Below, piece by piece: positions 17,548-26,710 of a DNA stretch of 64,000 bases (position 1 is its first letter; each line of letters begins with the position of its first letter). Both the position numbers and the translations under genes were made by a program. Source of the DNA: Deltaproteobacteria bacterium. GTDB lineage: Bacteria > Desulfobacterota > Binatia > Binatales > Binataceae. Under the pieces are notes generated by a model. That model was not told the origin of the DNA, searched no databases, and saw only the letters and a program-made list of their open reading frames with translations. Location of the stretch: the NCBI GenBank assembly GCA_019237115.1, contig JAFAHS010000437.1:1-64000 (forward strand). Direction: 5' to 3'.

Positions 17548-18138
17548 ATGAGGATCCGAGGTCTTGAAAAACGCCAGGCCTCCTGGACCATCCGATGGAT
17601 CTACGCCGTGATGAAGCGGCAATTCGGCAAGGTGCTGACGCCGTATACGGTGCTGGCGCATCGTCCCCCGGTGGCCTTTGGCTTCCTGGTCGCCAACCTG
17701 TGCCTCGAATTTTCTAAGGGCATCCCGAACCCGCTCAAACGAATCGTGTGCCTGCGCGCCGCGCAGCTCATCGGGTGTCCGTTCTGAATGGATATCAACT
17801 CTGCCGGCGGCAGAGAGGCAGGATTGAGCTTCGAGAAACTCGCGGCGGTTGCTGACTACCAGTCGAGCGAACTCTTCTCTGCGCAAGAGAAGGCCGCGTT
17901 GCGCTATACGGATGAGATCTGCCGCGGCTCGGTTGATGTGCCCGACCAGGTGTTCGACGAGTTGCGCCGCTATTTCGGCGAAGCAGCGATCGTCGACTTG
18001 ACCGCGACCATCGCGCTCGAGAATTTTCGTGCGCGGTTCAATCGGGCGCTGCAGGTACCTTCCGATGAGTTTTGTCAGTTGCCCGCCGACCATCCGGCGC
18101 TGAAAGCGGCCGCCGTACAACCCGCACCCCCAAGCTAG
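17548..18138 (+). CDS. carboxymuconolactone decarboxylase/AhpD-like protein, candidate selenoprotein (in-frame TGA 17785-17787 read as Sec)
   Basis: ORFs 17548-17787 and 17788-18138 share a frame and together form one CMD domain: ...RIVCLRAAQLIGCPF[TGA]MDINSAGGREAGLSFEKLAAV...FSAQEKAALRYTDEI...ALENFRARFNRALQV. TGA replaces the second Cys of CxxC. RBS aggaggg precedes 17548; no RBS precedes 17788. Confidence 0.8.
17785..17815 (+). promoter_or_regulatory. candidate bacterial SECIS element (TGA plus hairpin)
   Basis: TGA 17785-17787; perfect 7-bp stem CTCTGCC (17799-17805) / GGCAGAG (17809-17815) with loop GGC (17806-17808), 18 nt between TGA and loop, G at loop positions 1-2. Confidence 0.7.
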
Positions 18139-18158
18139 TCGCCGCACTTTTCATCTTC

Positions 18159-18184
18159 CGCGCCTGGGCGCGGGCCCCGGCGCG
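18159..18184 (+). other. strong hairpin after the CMD gene (possible terminator lacking a U-tract)
   Basis: CGCGCC-T-GGGC-GCGG-GCCC-C-GGCGCG. Confidence 0.4.
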
Positions 18185-18267
18185 GCGTCCGCAGCCGAGG
18201 CCCCGGCAGGGAGTGAAGCCGAGGCCTTTTCCTCGAGTCTTGCGGGCCTGATAAGATTAGCCGTCCT

Positions 18268-18294
18268 GAACGCTCGGTCAGGCAACGAGTGTTC
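18268..18294. promoter_or_regulatory. imperfect inverted repeat upstream of RND operon, candidate repressor operator
   Basis: GAACGCTCG-N9-CGAGTGTTC, 8 of 9 positions paired. Confidence 0.4.
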
Positions 18295-19551
18295 GGAGAA
18301 CCCTTTTTACGAGGACATAACTTTTCCGGTGACCTCGAGGTTATGTCTTGGGAAGCTCCGGGGCGACAAGTTTCCAGTGGGGTCGGTCATCGGAAGGGCG
18401 CGACACGATTGAAGCGGCGATGGTCAGCAGGTGCGGTAATCGCATTGTGGTTGCTCGCGATTTTTTCCGCAGCCGCTTGTTCGCGTGGGTCCGGGGACCA
18501 GCCATTTGGTGCGCGCGAGGCGGTTCCGGTGCTGGTCGCCACCGCGGAACAGAAAACGGTGGCGAGCCGCATTCACGCGATCGGACGGGTCGAAGCGTAC
18601 TCGACCGTCGAGATCAAGGCGCAAATCAACGGCGAGGTCACCGAGGTTCACTTCAAGGAAGGGCAGGACGTAAAAAAGGGCGAGCTGCTGTTTACCATCG
18701 ATCCGCGGCCGTTCGAGGCGGCGCTGCTGCAGGCCAAGGCCGCCTCGGCCAAGGATCAGGCGCAGCTCGCGCAAGCGGCGGCCGATGAGCGGCGTTACAG
18801 CTTGCTGCTCAAGGAGAGCGTCGGCTCCCCGCAGCAGTACGACCAGGCCCACGCGGCGGCCGAGGCGTATCGCGCGACCGTCGACGCCGACAAGGCGGCT
18901 GTACAAACGGCGCAACTCAACCTCGCCTACACCTTGATCAGGGCGCCAATCGATGGGCGCACCGGCAATCTGCTGGTTCATCCGGGAAATCTGGTAAAAG
19001 CGAACGCCGACACCGCGATGGTCGTGATCAACCAGATCAAACCGGTGTACGTTGATTTTTCGATTCCTGAACAACGCCTGCCCGAGGTCCGCCGGTACAT
19101 GGCAGACCGCACGTTGACCGTCGACACCGCGATTCCCGGACAACAAGGCGTCATCGAACGCGGGAACTTGAGCTTCGTCGACAACAGCGTGGACGCAAAG
19201 ACCGGCACCATCGAACTCAAGGGGATTTTTTCCAACCTTGACAACAAGTTGTGGCCCGGGCAATTCGTCGACGCCACGCTGATCCTCGATGAGCGGCCCA
19301 ACACCGTGCTGGTCCCCTCACAGGCGATTCAGACCGGTCTCGACGGGTCCTACGTGTTCGTGGTCGGCAAGAATATGAAGGTGCAACCCCGCCCGGTCGT
19401 GGTCGGCGAGGCCTACGACGGCCAGACCGTAGTCGAACGAGGACTCAAGTCCGGAGAAACCGTGGTGACCGACGGACAGCTGCGCCTGATACCGGGTGCC
19501 AGCGTTACCATCAAGCGCGGCCTGGTGCAGGGCCCCGGAGTCGCATCTTGA
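18289..19551 (+). CDS. RND efflux periplasmic adaptor subunit (lipoprotein); true start probably downstream of 18289
   Basis: Lipobox-like SAAAC; HlyD/MFP signatures GRVEAYSTVEIKAQINGEVTEVHFKEGQDVKKGELLFTIDPRPF, LNLAYTLIRAPIDGRTG. Confidence 0.92.
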   Translation: MFGEPFLRGHNFSGDLEVMSWEAPGRQVSSGVGHRKGATRLKRRWSAGAVIALWLLAIFSAAACSRGSGDQPFGAREAVPVLVATAEQKTVASRIHAIGRVEAYSTVEIKAQINGEVTEVHFKEGQDVKKGELLFTIDPRPFEAALLQAKAASAKDQAQLAQAAADERRYSLLLKESVGSPQQYDQAHAAAEAYRATVDADKAAVQTAQLNLAYTLIRAPIDGRTGNLLVHPGNLVKANADTAMVVINQIKPVYVDFSIPEQRLPEVRRYMADRTLTVDTAIPGQQGVIERGNLSFVDNSVDAKTGTIELKGIFSNLDNKLWPGQFVDATLILDERPNTVLVPSQAIQTGLDGSYVFVVGKNMKVQPRPVVVGEAYDGQTVVERGLKSGETVVTDGQLRLIPGASVTIKRGLVQGPGVAS

Positions 19552-22500
19552 GCATCGCCGACCTGTTCATACGCCGGCCGGTCATGACGACGCTGTGTTC
19601 GCTGGCGATCGTGATGTTCGGATTTATGGCCTATCGGCTGCTGCCGGTAAGCGATTTGCCCAACGTGGACTTTCCGACCATCCAGGTGAACGCCTCGCTG
19701 CCGGGCGCCAACCCCGAGACCATGGCGTCCTCGATAGCGACGCCGCTGGAGAAGCAGTTCACGACCATCGCCGGGCTCGATTCCATGACCTCGACCAGCA
19801 TCCTGGGATCGACCTCGATAACGCTGCAATTCAATCTTTCCCGCAACATCGATGCGGCCGCGCAGGACGTCCAGTCCGCGATTACCGCCACGCTCTCCCA
19901 ACTGCCCCCGGGCATGCCCAGTCCCCCGACCTTCCGCAAGGTAAATCCGGCCGACTCTCCGGTTCTGTACCTGTCGCTCAGCTCGACCACCATGCCGATT
20001 TCGCAGGTCGACGAGTACGCGGAAACGTTTTTGGCCGAGCGCATCTCCATGGTCAGCGGGGTGGCGCAGGTGCAGGTCTACGGGTCGCAGAAGTACGCGG
20101 TGCGCATCCAGCTCGACCCCAAAAAACTGGCCGCGCGCGGAATCGGGATCGACGAAGTCGCGCAGGCGGTGCAGAGCGCCAACGTCAACATCCCCACCGG
20201 CACGCTGTACGGCAAGCAGAGGGCCTTCACGGTTGAGACCCATGGACAACTGACCAGCGCCGCGGCGTACCGGCCCCTGGTGGTAGCCTATCGCGACGGC
20301 GCGCCGGTCCGCCTCGAGGACCTCGGACGCGTACTCGACAGCGTCCAGAACGACAAAAGCGCCAATTGGTCAAACGGCGAACCGGCGGTGGTGCTGGCAG
20401 TCCAGCGCCAGCCCGGAACCAACACGGTTGAGGTCGTCGACAACGTCAAGAAGCTGCTCCCGATGTTTAATGCGCAGGTCCCGGCGGCGATGCACATCGA
20501 CATCCTCGGGGATCGCTCGGAAACGATTCGCGCTTCGGTGAATGACGTCCAATTCACGCTGCTGCTGACGGTGGCGCTGGTGGTCATGGTCATCTTCCTG
20601 TTCCTGCGCAACTTGTCGGCCACCATTATCCCGAGCCTCGCGCTCCCGATGTCGATTATCGGCACTTTCGCGGTGATGTGGGCGCTGAACTATTCGCTCG
20701 ACAATCTTTCCCTGATGGCGATCACGCTGGCGGTCGGCTTCGTGGTCGACGACGCGATAGTGATGCTGGAAAACATCGTGCGTCACATGGAGATGGGCAA
20801 GGACGCCTACACGGCGGCGCTCGATGGCGCGCGCGAGATCGGGTTCACGATCCTGTCGATGACGGTGTCGTTGGCGGCGGTGTTTATCCCGGTTTTGTTC
20901 ATGGGCGGGATTCTGGGGCGGCTGCTGCACGAATTCGCGGTCACCATCGGCGCGGCGATCCTGGTATCGGGATTCGTGTCGCTGACGCTGACCCCGATGC
21001 TGTGCTCGCGTTTTCTCAAACCGCCCAAGAGCGAGCGCCACGGCCACCTCTACGCCGTCACCGAGCGGTACTTCGATGGGATGCTCGACGTGTACCAGCG
21101 CAGCCTCTCGTGGGTCATGCGACACCGGCCCGCAACCATGGTCTTTTCGGGCATCATCCTGCTGGCAACCCTGCTGCTTTTCTACCTGATTCCGAAGGGC
21201 TTTCTGCCGAGCGAGGATAACGAGGAACTAATCATCTTCACGCAGGCTGCGCAGGGCATTTCCTTCGACTCGATGGTGAAGCATCAACTCGCGGAAGTGA
21301 CCCTGCTCAAGAACAATCCCAACATCCGACGCTTCTTTGCCGGAGTGGGAGTCGGCGGCCCCGGCGGTTCGACCAATACCGGAATCCTGTTTCTGCATTT
21401 GAAGCCGCGCTCGGAGCGCGAACTCTCGGCCGACCAGCTCATCGCCAAGTGGCGACCCCTGGTCAACTCGGTACCGGGGCTGCGGGCCTTTCTGTCGAAC
21501 CCGCCACCGATTCAGTTGGGCGCTCAATTCACCCGCTCGATGTACCAGATGACGCTGCAAAGCCCCGACACCGCCAGCCTGTACAAGTACGCACCGATAC
21601 TCGAAGCCAAAATGCGCGAGCTCAAGGATTTGCGCGGCGTGAACAGCGACCTGCAGGTCGAGAATCCGCAAGTCACGGTCGATATCGATCGTGACAAGGC
21701 GCACGTGCTGGGGGTTTCGGCACAGTCAATTGAAGACGCGCTCTACACCGCTTACGGCGCACGCCAGATTTCCACGATCTATGCACCGAACAACGAGTAC
21801 TGGGTGATCATGGAGGTGGAGCCGCAATATCAGCTCGATCCGTCCACGCTCTCGCTGCTTTACGTGCGCTCCAGCGGCGGTGACCTGGTGCCGCTCGACA
21901 CGGTGGTCAAGTTCACCCGCTCACTGGGGCCCTTGCAAATCAATCACTTCGGACAGCTGCCGTCGGCGACCATCTCGTTTGACGTGGCGCCAGGCGCTTC
22001 TTTGGGCAAGGCGCTGAGCGAAGTGCGGCGGCTCTCCGCAAACACCCTGCCGGACACGATCACCTCGAGCTTCCAGGGGACCGCGCAGGCCTTTGAGAGT
22101 TCGATGGGCAACCTGGGCATGCTGCTGCTGATGACGATTCTGGTCATCTACCTGGTGCTCGGCATCCTCTACGAAAGCTTTATCCATCCGCTCACGATTC
22201 TGTCCGGGCTCCCGTCGGCAGGCTTCGGAGCGCTGCTGACCCTGTGGATATTCGGAATGGAGTTGGACCTGTTCGCGTTCGTAGGCGTCATCATGCTGGT
22301 GGGCCTGGTGAAGAAGAACGCCATCATGATGATCGATTTCGCGCTCGACGCCCAGCGTAACGAAGGCAAGCGTCCGGCTGAGGCGATCTTCGAGGGCGCG
22401 ATCATCCGCTTTCGGCCGATCATGATGACCACGGCCGCGGCACTGATGGGTACCTTGCCGATCGCGCTGGGAATCGGCGCGGGAGCGGAGTCGCGCCGGC

Positions 22501-22703
22501 CGCTCGGCGTGGCGGTGGTGGGCGGACTCTTTTTCTCGCAGTTCCTGACCCTCTACATCACGCCGGTCTTCTACACTTACATGGAAGTGTTCATCGAACG
22601 GTACCACGCGTGGCGGACCGGCGAGCAGTACGTGCCCAAGGCCGAGCCCGCGGCGGTCAACGGCAGCGAGAGCGAGGCCGAGCGCAGACGGCTTGCCTCG
22701 TAG
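19548..22703 (+). CDS. RND efflux inner-membrane permease (AcrB/MdtB-like)
   Basis: SIADLFIRRPVMTTLCSLAIVMFG, ALPMSIIGTFAVM, GFVVDDAIVMLENIVRHME, GLVKKNAIMMIDFALD; TTG start overlaps adaptor stop. Confidence 0.96.
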   Translation: MSIADLFIRRPVMTTLCSLAIVMFGFMAYRLLPVSDLPNVDFPTIQVNASLPGANPETMASSIATPLEKQFTTIAGLDSMTSTSILGSTSITLQFNLSRNIDAAAQDVQSAITATLSQLPPGMPSPPTFRKVNPADSPVLYLSLSSTTMPISQVDEYAETFLAERISMVSGVAQVQVYGSQKYAVRIQLDPKKLAARGIGIDEVAQAVQSANVNIPTGTLYGKQRAFTVETHGQLTSAAAYRPLVVAYRDGAPVRLEDLGRVLDSVQNDKSANWSNGEPAVVLAVQRQPGTNTVEVVDNVKKLLPMFNAQVPAAMHIDILGDRSETIRASVNDVQFTLLLTVALVVMVIFLFLRNLSATIIPSLALPMSIIGTFAVMWALNYSLDNLSLMAITLAVGFVVDDAIVMLENIVRHMEMGKDAYTAALDGAREIGFTILSMTVSLAAVFIPVLFMGGILGRLLHEFAVTIGAAILVSGFVSLTLTPMLCSRFLKPPKSERHGHLYAVTERYFDGMLDVYQRSLSWVMRHRPATMVFSGIILLATLLLFYLIPKGFLPSEDNEELIIFTQAAQGISFDSMVKHQLAEVTLLKNNPNIRRFFAGVGVGGPGGSTNTGILFLHLKPRSERELSADQLIAKWRPLVNSVPGLRAFLSNPPPIQLGAQFTRSMYQMTLQSPDTASLYKYAPILEAKMRELKDLRGVNSDLQVENPQVTVDIDRDKAHVLGVSAQSIEDALYTAYGARQISTIYAPNNEYWVIMEVEPQYQLDPSTLSLLYVRSSGGDLVPLDTVVKFTRSLGPLQINHFGQLPSATISFDVAPGASLGKALSEVRRLSANTLPDTITSSFQGTAQAFESSMGNLGMLLLMTILVIYLVLGILYESFIHPLTILSGLPSAGFGALLTLWIFGMELDLFAFVGVIMLVGLVKKNAIMMIDFALDAQRNEGKRPAEAIFEGAIIRFRPIMMTTAAALMGTLPIALGIGAGAESRRPLGVAVVGGLFFSQFLTLYITPVFYTYMEVFIERYHAWRTGEQYVPKAEPAAVNGSESEAERRRLAS

Positions 22704-22867
22704 GCCCCAGCCCTTGCCCCGGTGACCGCTCAAGCCACGGTGCTACCGCGCGGTTGGCGCCGGCGCCGCGCAATCACCTTTGGTCGCTGACCTGCCGAGG
22801 GTCGTCGAGCACGGGCTTGAAGATTCGCCCGCATCGCAGCATTCTGGCGGCATCGAGGTGCTGAAGC

Positions 22868-23593
22868 ATGCCAACATTCGAACGCAATGGAGTTTCACTT
22901 TACTACGAAGAGTATGGCTCCGGCTTTCCGATCTTGCTATTCGCGCCGGGCGGAATGCGGTCGAGTATCGAATTCTGGAGCAAGAGTCCGTTTGATCCGA
23001 CCAAGGAACTGGCCGGTGATTTCCGCGTCATCGCGATGGATCAACGCAACGCCGGGCAGTCGCGTGCCCCGCTCGCCGCTTCCGACGGGTGGCATAGCTA
23101 CACCGGCGACCATCTTGCGCTGCTCGACCATCTGAAGATTGATCGTTGCCACGTGATGGGCGGATGCATCGGTGGTTCGTACAGCCTGGGCGCGATCCAG
23201 GCTGCCCCCAATCGAATCAGCGCGGCAGTGCTGCAGAACCCGATCGGGCTCTCGCCCAAGAATCGAGAGATGTTCTACGCGATGTTCGACGGATGGGCGG
23301 ATGCGCTCAAACCGAAGCATCCCGAGATTGACGCCGCGGGTGTGCGGGCCTTTCGCGATCGAATGTATGGAACCGATTTTGTCTTCAACGTTTCGCGCGA
23401 CTTCGTGCGCTCGGTGAAAACGCCTTTGCTCATCCTGATGGGCAGTGACGACTATCATCCTACGCCGACCTCGGAAGAAATCGCGTCGCTGGCGCCGAAC
23501 GCGACGCTGGTGCGCGAGTGGAAGACTCCGGAGCTTATTCCGCAGACGGTGAAGCGGGTGCGCGAGTTCCTGAAGTCGCACACGCCACGCTGA
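22868..23593 (+). CDS. alpha/beta-fold hydrolase
   Basis: ILLFAPGGMRSS, VIAMDQRNAGQSRAP, CHVMGGCIGGSYSL, LLILMGSDDYHPTPTSEEIA. Confidence 0.88.
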   Translation: MPTFERNGVSLYYEEYGSGFPILLFAPGGMRSSIEFWSKSPFDPTKELAGDFRVIAMDQRNAGQSRAPLAASDGWHSYTGDHLALLDHLKIDRCHVMGGCIGGSYSLGAIQAAPNRISAAVLQNPIGLSPKNREMFYAMFDGWADALKPKHPEIDAAGVRAFRDRMYGTDFVFNVSRDFVRSVKTPLLILMGSDDYHPTPTSEEIASLAPNATLVREWKTPELIPQTVKRVREFLKSHTPR

Positions 23594-23745
23594 AAGGAAG
23601 GCTGGTCATTTCGCACGCGTCCGGACGCCGCCCGGTGAGAGGAACGCGGCATGACCGGAGGGGTGCAGGGGACCTGGGCATCCTGGGAAACTTCGCGGCC
23701 GAGTCCCCGCGCGACGCGCCGGAGGCGGCTCCCACCGGGTAACTT

Positions 23746-24861
23746 TCAGCCGAGCCGGTAAAAGTTGACCGCGTTCTCGCTCAGTATTTTCGTGCGCGAG
23801 GTCTCTGGCAGCACCCCCAGCGCCCCGCGCACCTCCTTCAGCACGCCGGGAAAGGTGCAATCGAAGTGCGGATAGTCCGATCCCCATAGCACATTACCTG
23901 CCACGCCCAGCGAGATCATCGCGGCGAGGGTGCGCTCTTCGGGATCCAGGGTCAGGTAGCATTGCTCGATGAAATACTCGGTCGCTGTCTTTTTCATCCA
24001 CGGCACGTAGTCGTGCATCTTCTCGTAGTGGCTGTCCATGCGATCCAGCCAGTAGCCGAGCCATCCGATTCCGGATTCGAGGAATGCGACACGCAGACGC
24101 GGGAATCGCGCCAGTACCCCGCCGCAAATCACGTCCATGCAGGCGGCCTGCTGTTCAAAGGGATGACAGACCATGTGGAAAAAAAACGGGTCGTGATACC
24201 GGTCGCCCCCCATGGTCGGCATCCGGGTCCCGAAGCTCGAGTGTACGGCGACCGGGACATCGAGTTCCTCGGCCTCACGCCAGAACGGATCATATGCGCG
24301 ATCGTTGAGGCGGCGTCCGCCGAACGGATTGGGCCTGACGAATACCGCCTTGTAGCCCAGCTGCTGGACCACGCGTCGCAGCTCGCGCACTGCTTCATCG
24401 ACCTCAAGCAGCGGCATCGGGGCGACGCCGTAGAGCCGGTCCGGGTAGACCCTGCAGAAGTCGGCCATCCAGTTGTTGTAGGCACGGCAGGCGGCAGCCT
24501 GCAGTTTCGGTTCAGTCAAATCGCCATACAGCAGCCACATCGAAGGATAGAGCACCGCGACATCGATGCCCTCGGCGTCCATGACCTTGATGCGCGCATG
24601 TGGATCGAAGCCGCCGGGCGGCACATCGTCCCAGGTGAGTTGGCGCGCCCGCTTCAGATCGGACAGTCCGCCCGGGACCACCGAGGCCGCGACCGGCAGG
24701 TTCGGACGGCTGCGGTTTTCGCCCATGATGAACAGCTCGTCCTGCCCGTCCCGGTTGCGGCGAATCTGGATCATCTGCTCGCGATACGCAGACTCGGTGT
24801 AATCCTTCCAGAGCGCCGGCGGCTCTACGATGTGACCGTCCGAATCGATTATTCGCGGCAT
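23746..24861 (-). CDS. amidohydrolase family protein
   Basis: IIDSDGHIVEPPALW, VAVLYPSMWLLYGD, NVLWGSDYPHFDCTFPG. Confidence 0.88.
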   Translation of the reverse strand: MPRIIDSDGHIVEPPALWKDYTESAYREQMIQIRRNRDGQDELFIMGENRSRPNLPVAASVVPGGLSDLKRARQLTWDDVPPGGFDPHARIKVMDAEGIDVAVLYPSMWLLYGDLTEPKLQAAACRAYNNWMADFCRVYPDRLYGVAPMPLLEVDEAVRELRRVVQQLGYKAVFVRPNPFGGRRLNDRAYDPFWREAEELDVPVAVHSSFGTRMPTMGGDRYHDPFFFHMVCHPFEQQAACMDVICGGVLARFPRLRVAFLESGIGWLGYWLDRMDSHYEKMHDYVPWMKKTATEYFIEQCYLTLDPEERTLAAMISLGVAGNVLWGSDYPHFDCTFPGVLKEVRGALGVLPETSRTKILSENAVNFYRLG

Positions 24862-25086
24862 GACCGGGACAACCTCCCTGACAGAACTGAGAACGAGTGA
24901 ACTTCTCTGCTGCGCCGATTGTCAAGCCGCGCCGGGTCGTCGCGCTGGTACTGAACGGAGTGCTGGCATCGCGGGAAGGTCGACCCGCTTTACGGATGGT
25001 CAGGACCCTCGACGCTGAAAGATAAGGGATCTCCCCTCTATAGGCGCCTGCGAACAATCGCCACCGATGACGCGCTCGCGACTACA

Positions 25087-25845
25087 TCACCATGGGAGCG
25101 TTCCGAGTTTTGCGTGCGTGAAGGTACCCGTCGGGCCGTCCGGGCCGAGCAGCGCAACGCGCACCGCCTCGGCGGCACCCTCCTCGACAGTCTCCGTGCC
25201 CGCATAGTTGTTCAGGTTGGTCTTGGTGAAGCCCGGAGATACGGCGTTGACCTTGATCCCGAGCGGTTCCAGTTCGATCGCCATGGCGACCGTCATGGCG
25301 TTGAGAGCCGTCTTGGAGGCAGGGTAGACGGGGCCGAACAGCGAGCGGTAGGGGAAGGTCGGGTCCGAGTTCCTCGTCAGCGAGCCGACGCCGCTCGACA
25401 CGTTGACGATGCGGGCTGCTGGCGCCTCGCGCAGGAGCGGGAGCATCGCCTGGTAAACGGCGAGGACGCCGAACACGTTGGTCTCCCACACCGCGCGCAC
25501 TTCATCGAGGGACACGTTACTCGGGAGAGTCGACTTCGAGTACTCTTCGATGGTTTCGCCCGGTCGCAGTCGCGTATTCGAGATGGCCGCGTTGTTGATG
25601 AGCACGTCGAGGCGGCCGAGCTCTTTGCGGATGCGCTCGGCCGCCGCGGTGATCGAAGCCTTATCCGTAACGTCGAGCTGGAGAGCGCGCGCGTCTCCGT
25701 CGATGGTCCGGGCCGCAGCCTCGCCGCGCTTACGATCGCGCGATCCCACCATCACGGTGAAGCCGTGTGCCACGAGATCCTTTGCGATTTGAAGACCGAT
25801 TCCTTGATTGGCCCCGGTGACCAGGGCGACGGGTTTATCCTGCAC
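25087..25845 (-). CDS. SDR family NAD(P)-dependent oxidoreductase
   Basis: VTGANQGIGLQIAKDLV, DVLINNAAIS, PYRSLFGPVYPASKTALNAMT. Confidence 0.92.
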   Translation of the reverse strand: MQDKPVALVTGANQGIGLQIAKDLVAHGFTVMVGSRDRKRGEAAARTIDGDARALQLDVTDKASITAAAERIRKELGRLDVLINNAAISNTRLRPGETIEEYSKSTLPSNVSLDEVRAVWETNVFGVLAVYQAMLPLLREAPAARIVNVSSGVGSLTRNSDPTFPYRSLFGPVYPASKTALNAMTVAMAIELEPLGIKVNAVSPGFTKTNLNNYAGTETVEEGAAEAVRVALLGPDGPTGTFTHAKLGTLPW

Positions 25846-25910
25846 GGTAATCTCCTTTTTGCTTCGACACGTGGCGGACCCCGCCTTGCTGTGCTAGAAA
25901 ACGCCTAAGC

Positions 25911-25947
25911 GGAACCACGTTCCACTATATATACGGAACGCTGTTCC
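25911..25947. promoter_or_regulatory. tandem palindromic operators between SDR and TetR genes
   Basis: GGAACCACGTTCC (25911-25923) and GGAACGCTGTTCC (25935-25947), each GGAAC-N3-GTTCC, flanking TATATATA. Confidence 0.75.
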
Positions 25948-25964
25948 GCTTTGCAAGAGACAGC

Positions 25965-26597
25965 ATGGCGAGAGGCAACACGGGCGAACCGGCGGATGGT
26001 TCGAAGCCCCGCAGGCGGACGGACCGACGCGTGCGCGCCGACGCGAAGCGGAATATCGATGCTTTGCTTCAGGCCGCCATGGCGGTGTTTGCGACCTCCG
26101 GAGTGAATGCTCCGGTGCGAGAAATTGCCGAGAAGGCGGGTGTCGGCATTGGTACCATTTATCGCCACTTTCCGCGGCGCTCGGACCTTATCGTGGCGGT
26201 CTTCCGCCGCGAGGTCGACGCCTGCGCGGACGCGGCAGGGGTCCTGGCGACCGAGCGGGAACCCGGCGAGGCGCTCGCCCGCTGGATGCAGCGTTACGTC
26301 GACTTTATTTCCGCCAAACGCGGACTCGCAGCAGCTCTGCACTCGGGCAATTCGGCCTATGACAGCTTGCCCGCCTACTTCCAAAAGCGACTTAGGCCTG
26401 CGCTCAAGAGCTTGCTCGAGGCAGCGGCCGCAGGAGGCGCGGTGCGCGCCGATGTCGAACCAAACGAACTGTTGCGAGCCGTCGCAAGCCTGTGTGCACC
26501 GGCTCCCGACGGCGATCCCGCGCAACCGCGGCGTATGGTTGCGCTGCTGGTGGACGGTCTGCGCTATGGCGCGCGCCCGTCAATCAGCAGCTCCTAG
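25965..26597 (+). CDS. TetR/AcrR family transcriptional regulator
   Basis: N-terminal HTH: NIDALLQAAMAVFATSGVNAPVREIAEKAGVGIGTIYRHFPRRSDLIVAVFRREV. Confidence 0.92.
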   Translation: MARGNTGEPADGSKPRRRTDRRVRADAKRNIDALLQAAMAVFATSGVNAPVREIAEKAGVGIGTIYRHFPRRSDLIVAVFRREVDACADAAGVLATEREPGEALARWMQRYVDFISAKRGLAAALHSGNSAYDSLPAYFQKRLRPALKSLLEAAAAGGAVRADVEPNELLRAVASLCAPAPDGDPAQPRRMVALLVDGLRYGARPSISSS

Positions 26598-26710
26598 CGC
26601 CGGTCGTACCGTGCCGCCTGGACCCGAAATCGCGGGCAGCCGACCTGGCCGCGGGTCAAGCTGCATTTACGCCACGTGCGTGGCGATTGCGGGTTTGGCC
26701 CCGTGTGACG

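Noticed and set aside
17788-18138. ORF-track call of an independent 116-aa gene
   Set aside because: ATG abuts the TGA, no Shine-Dalgarno, same frame as the upstream half, and it encodes only the C-terminal part of a CMD domain; treated as one readthrough gene.
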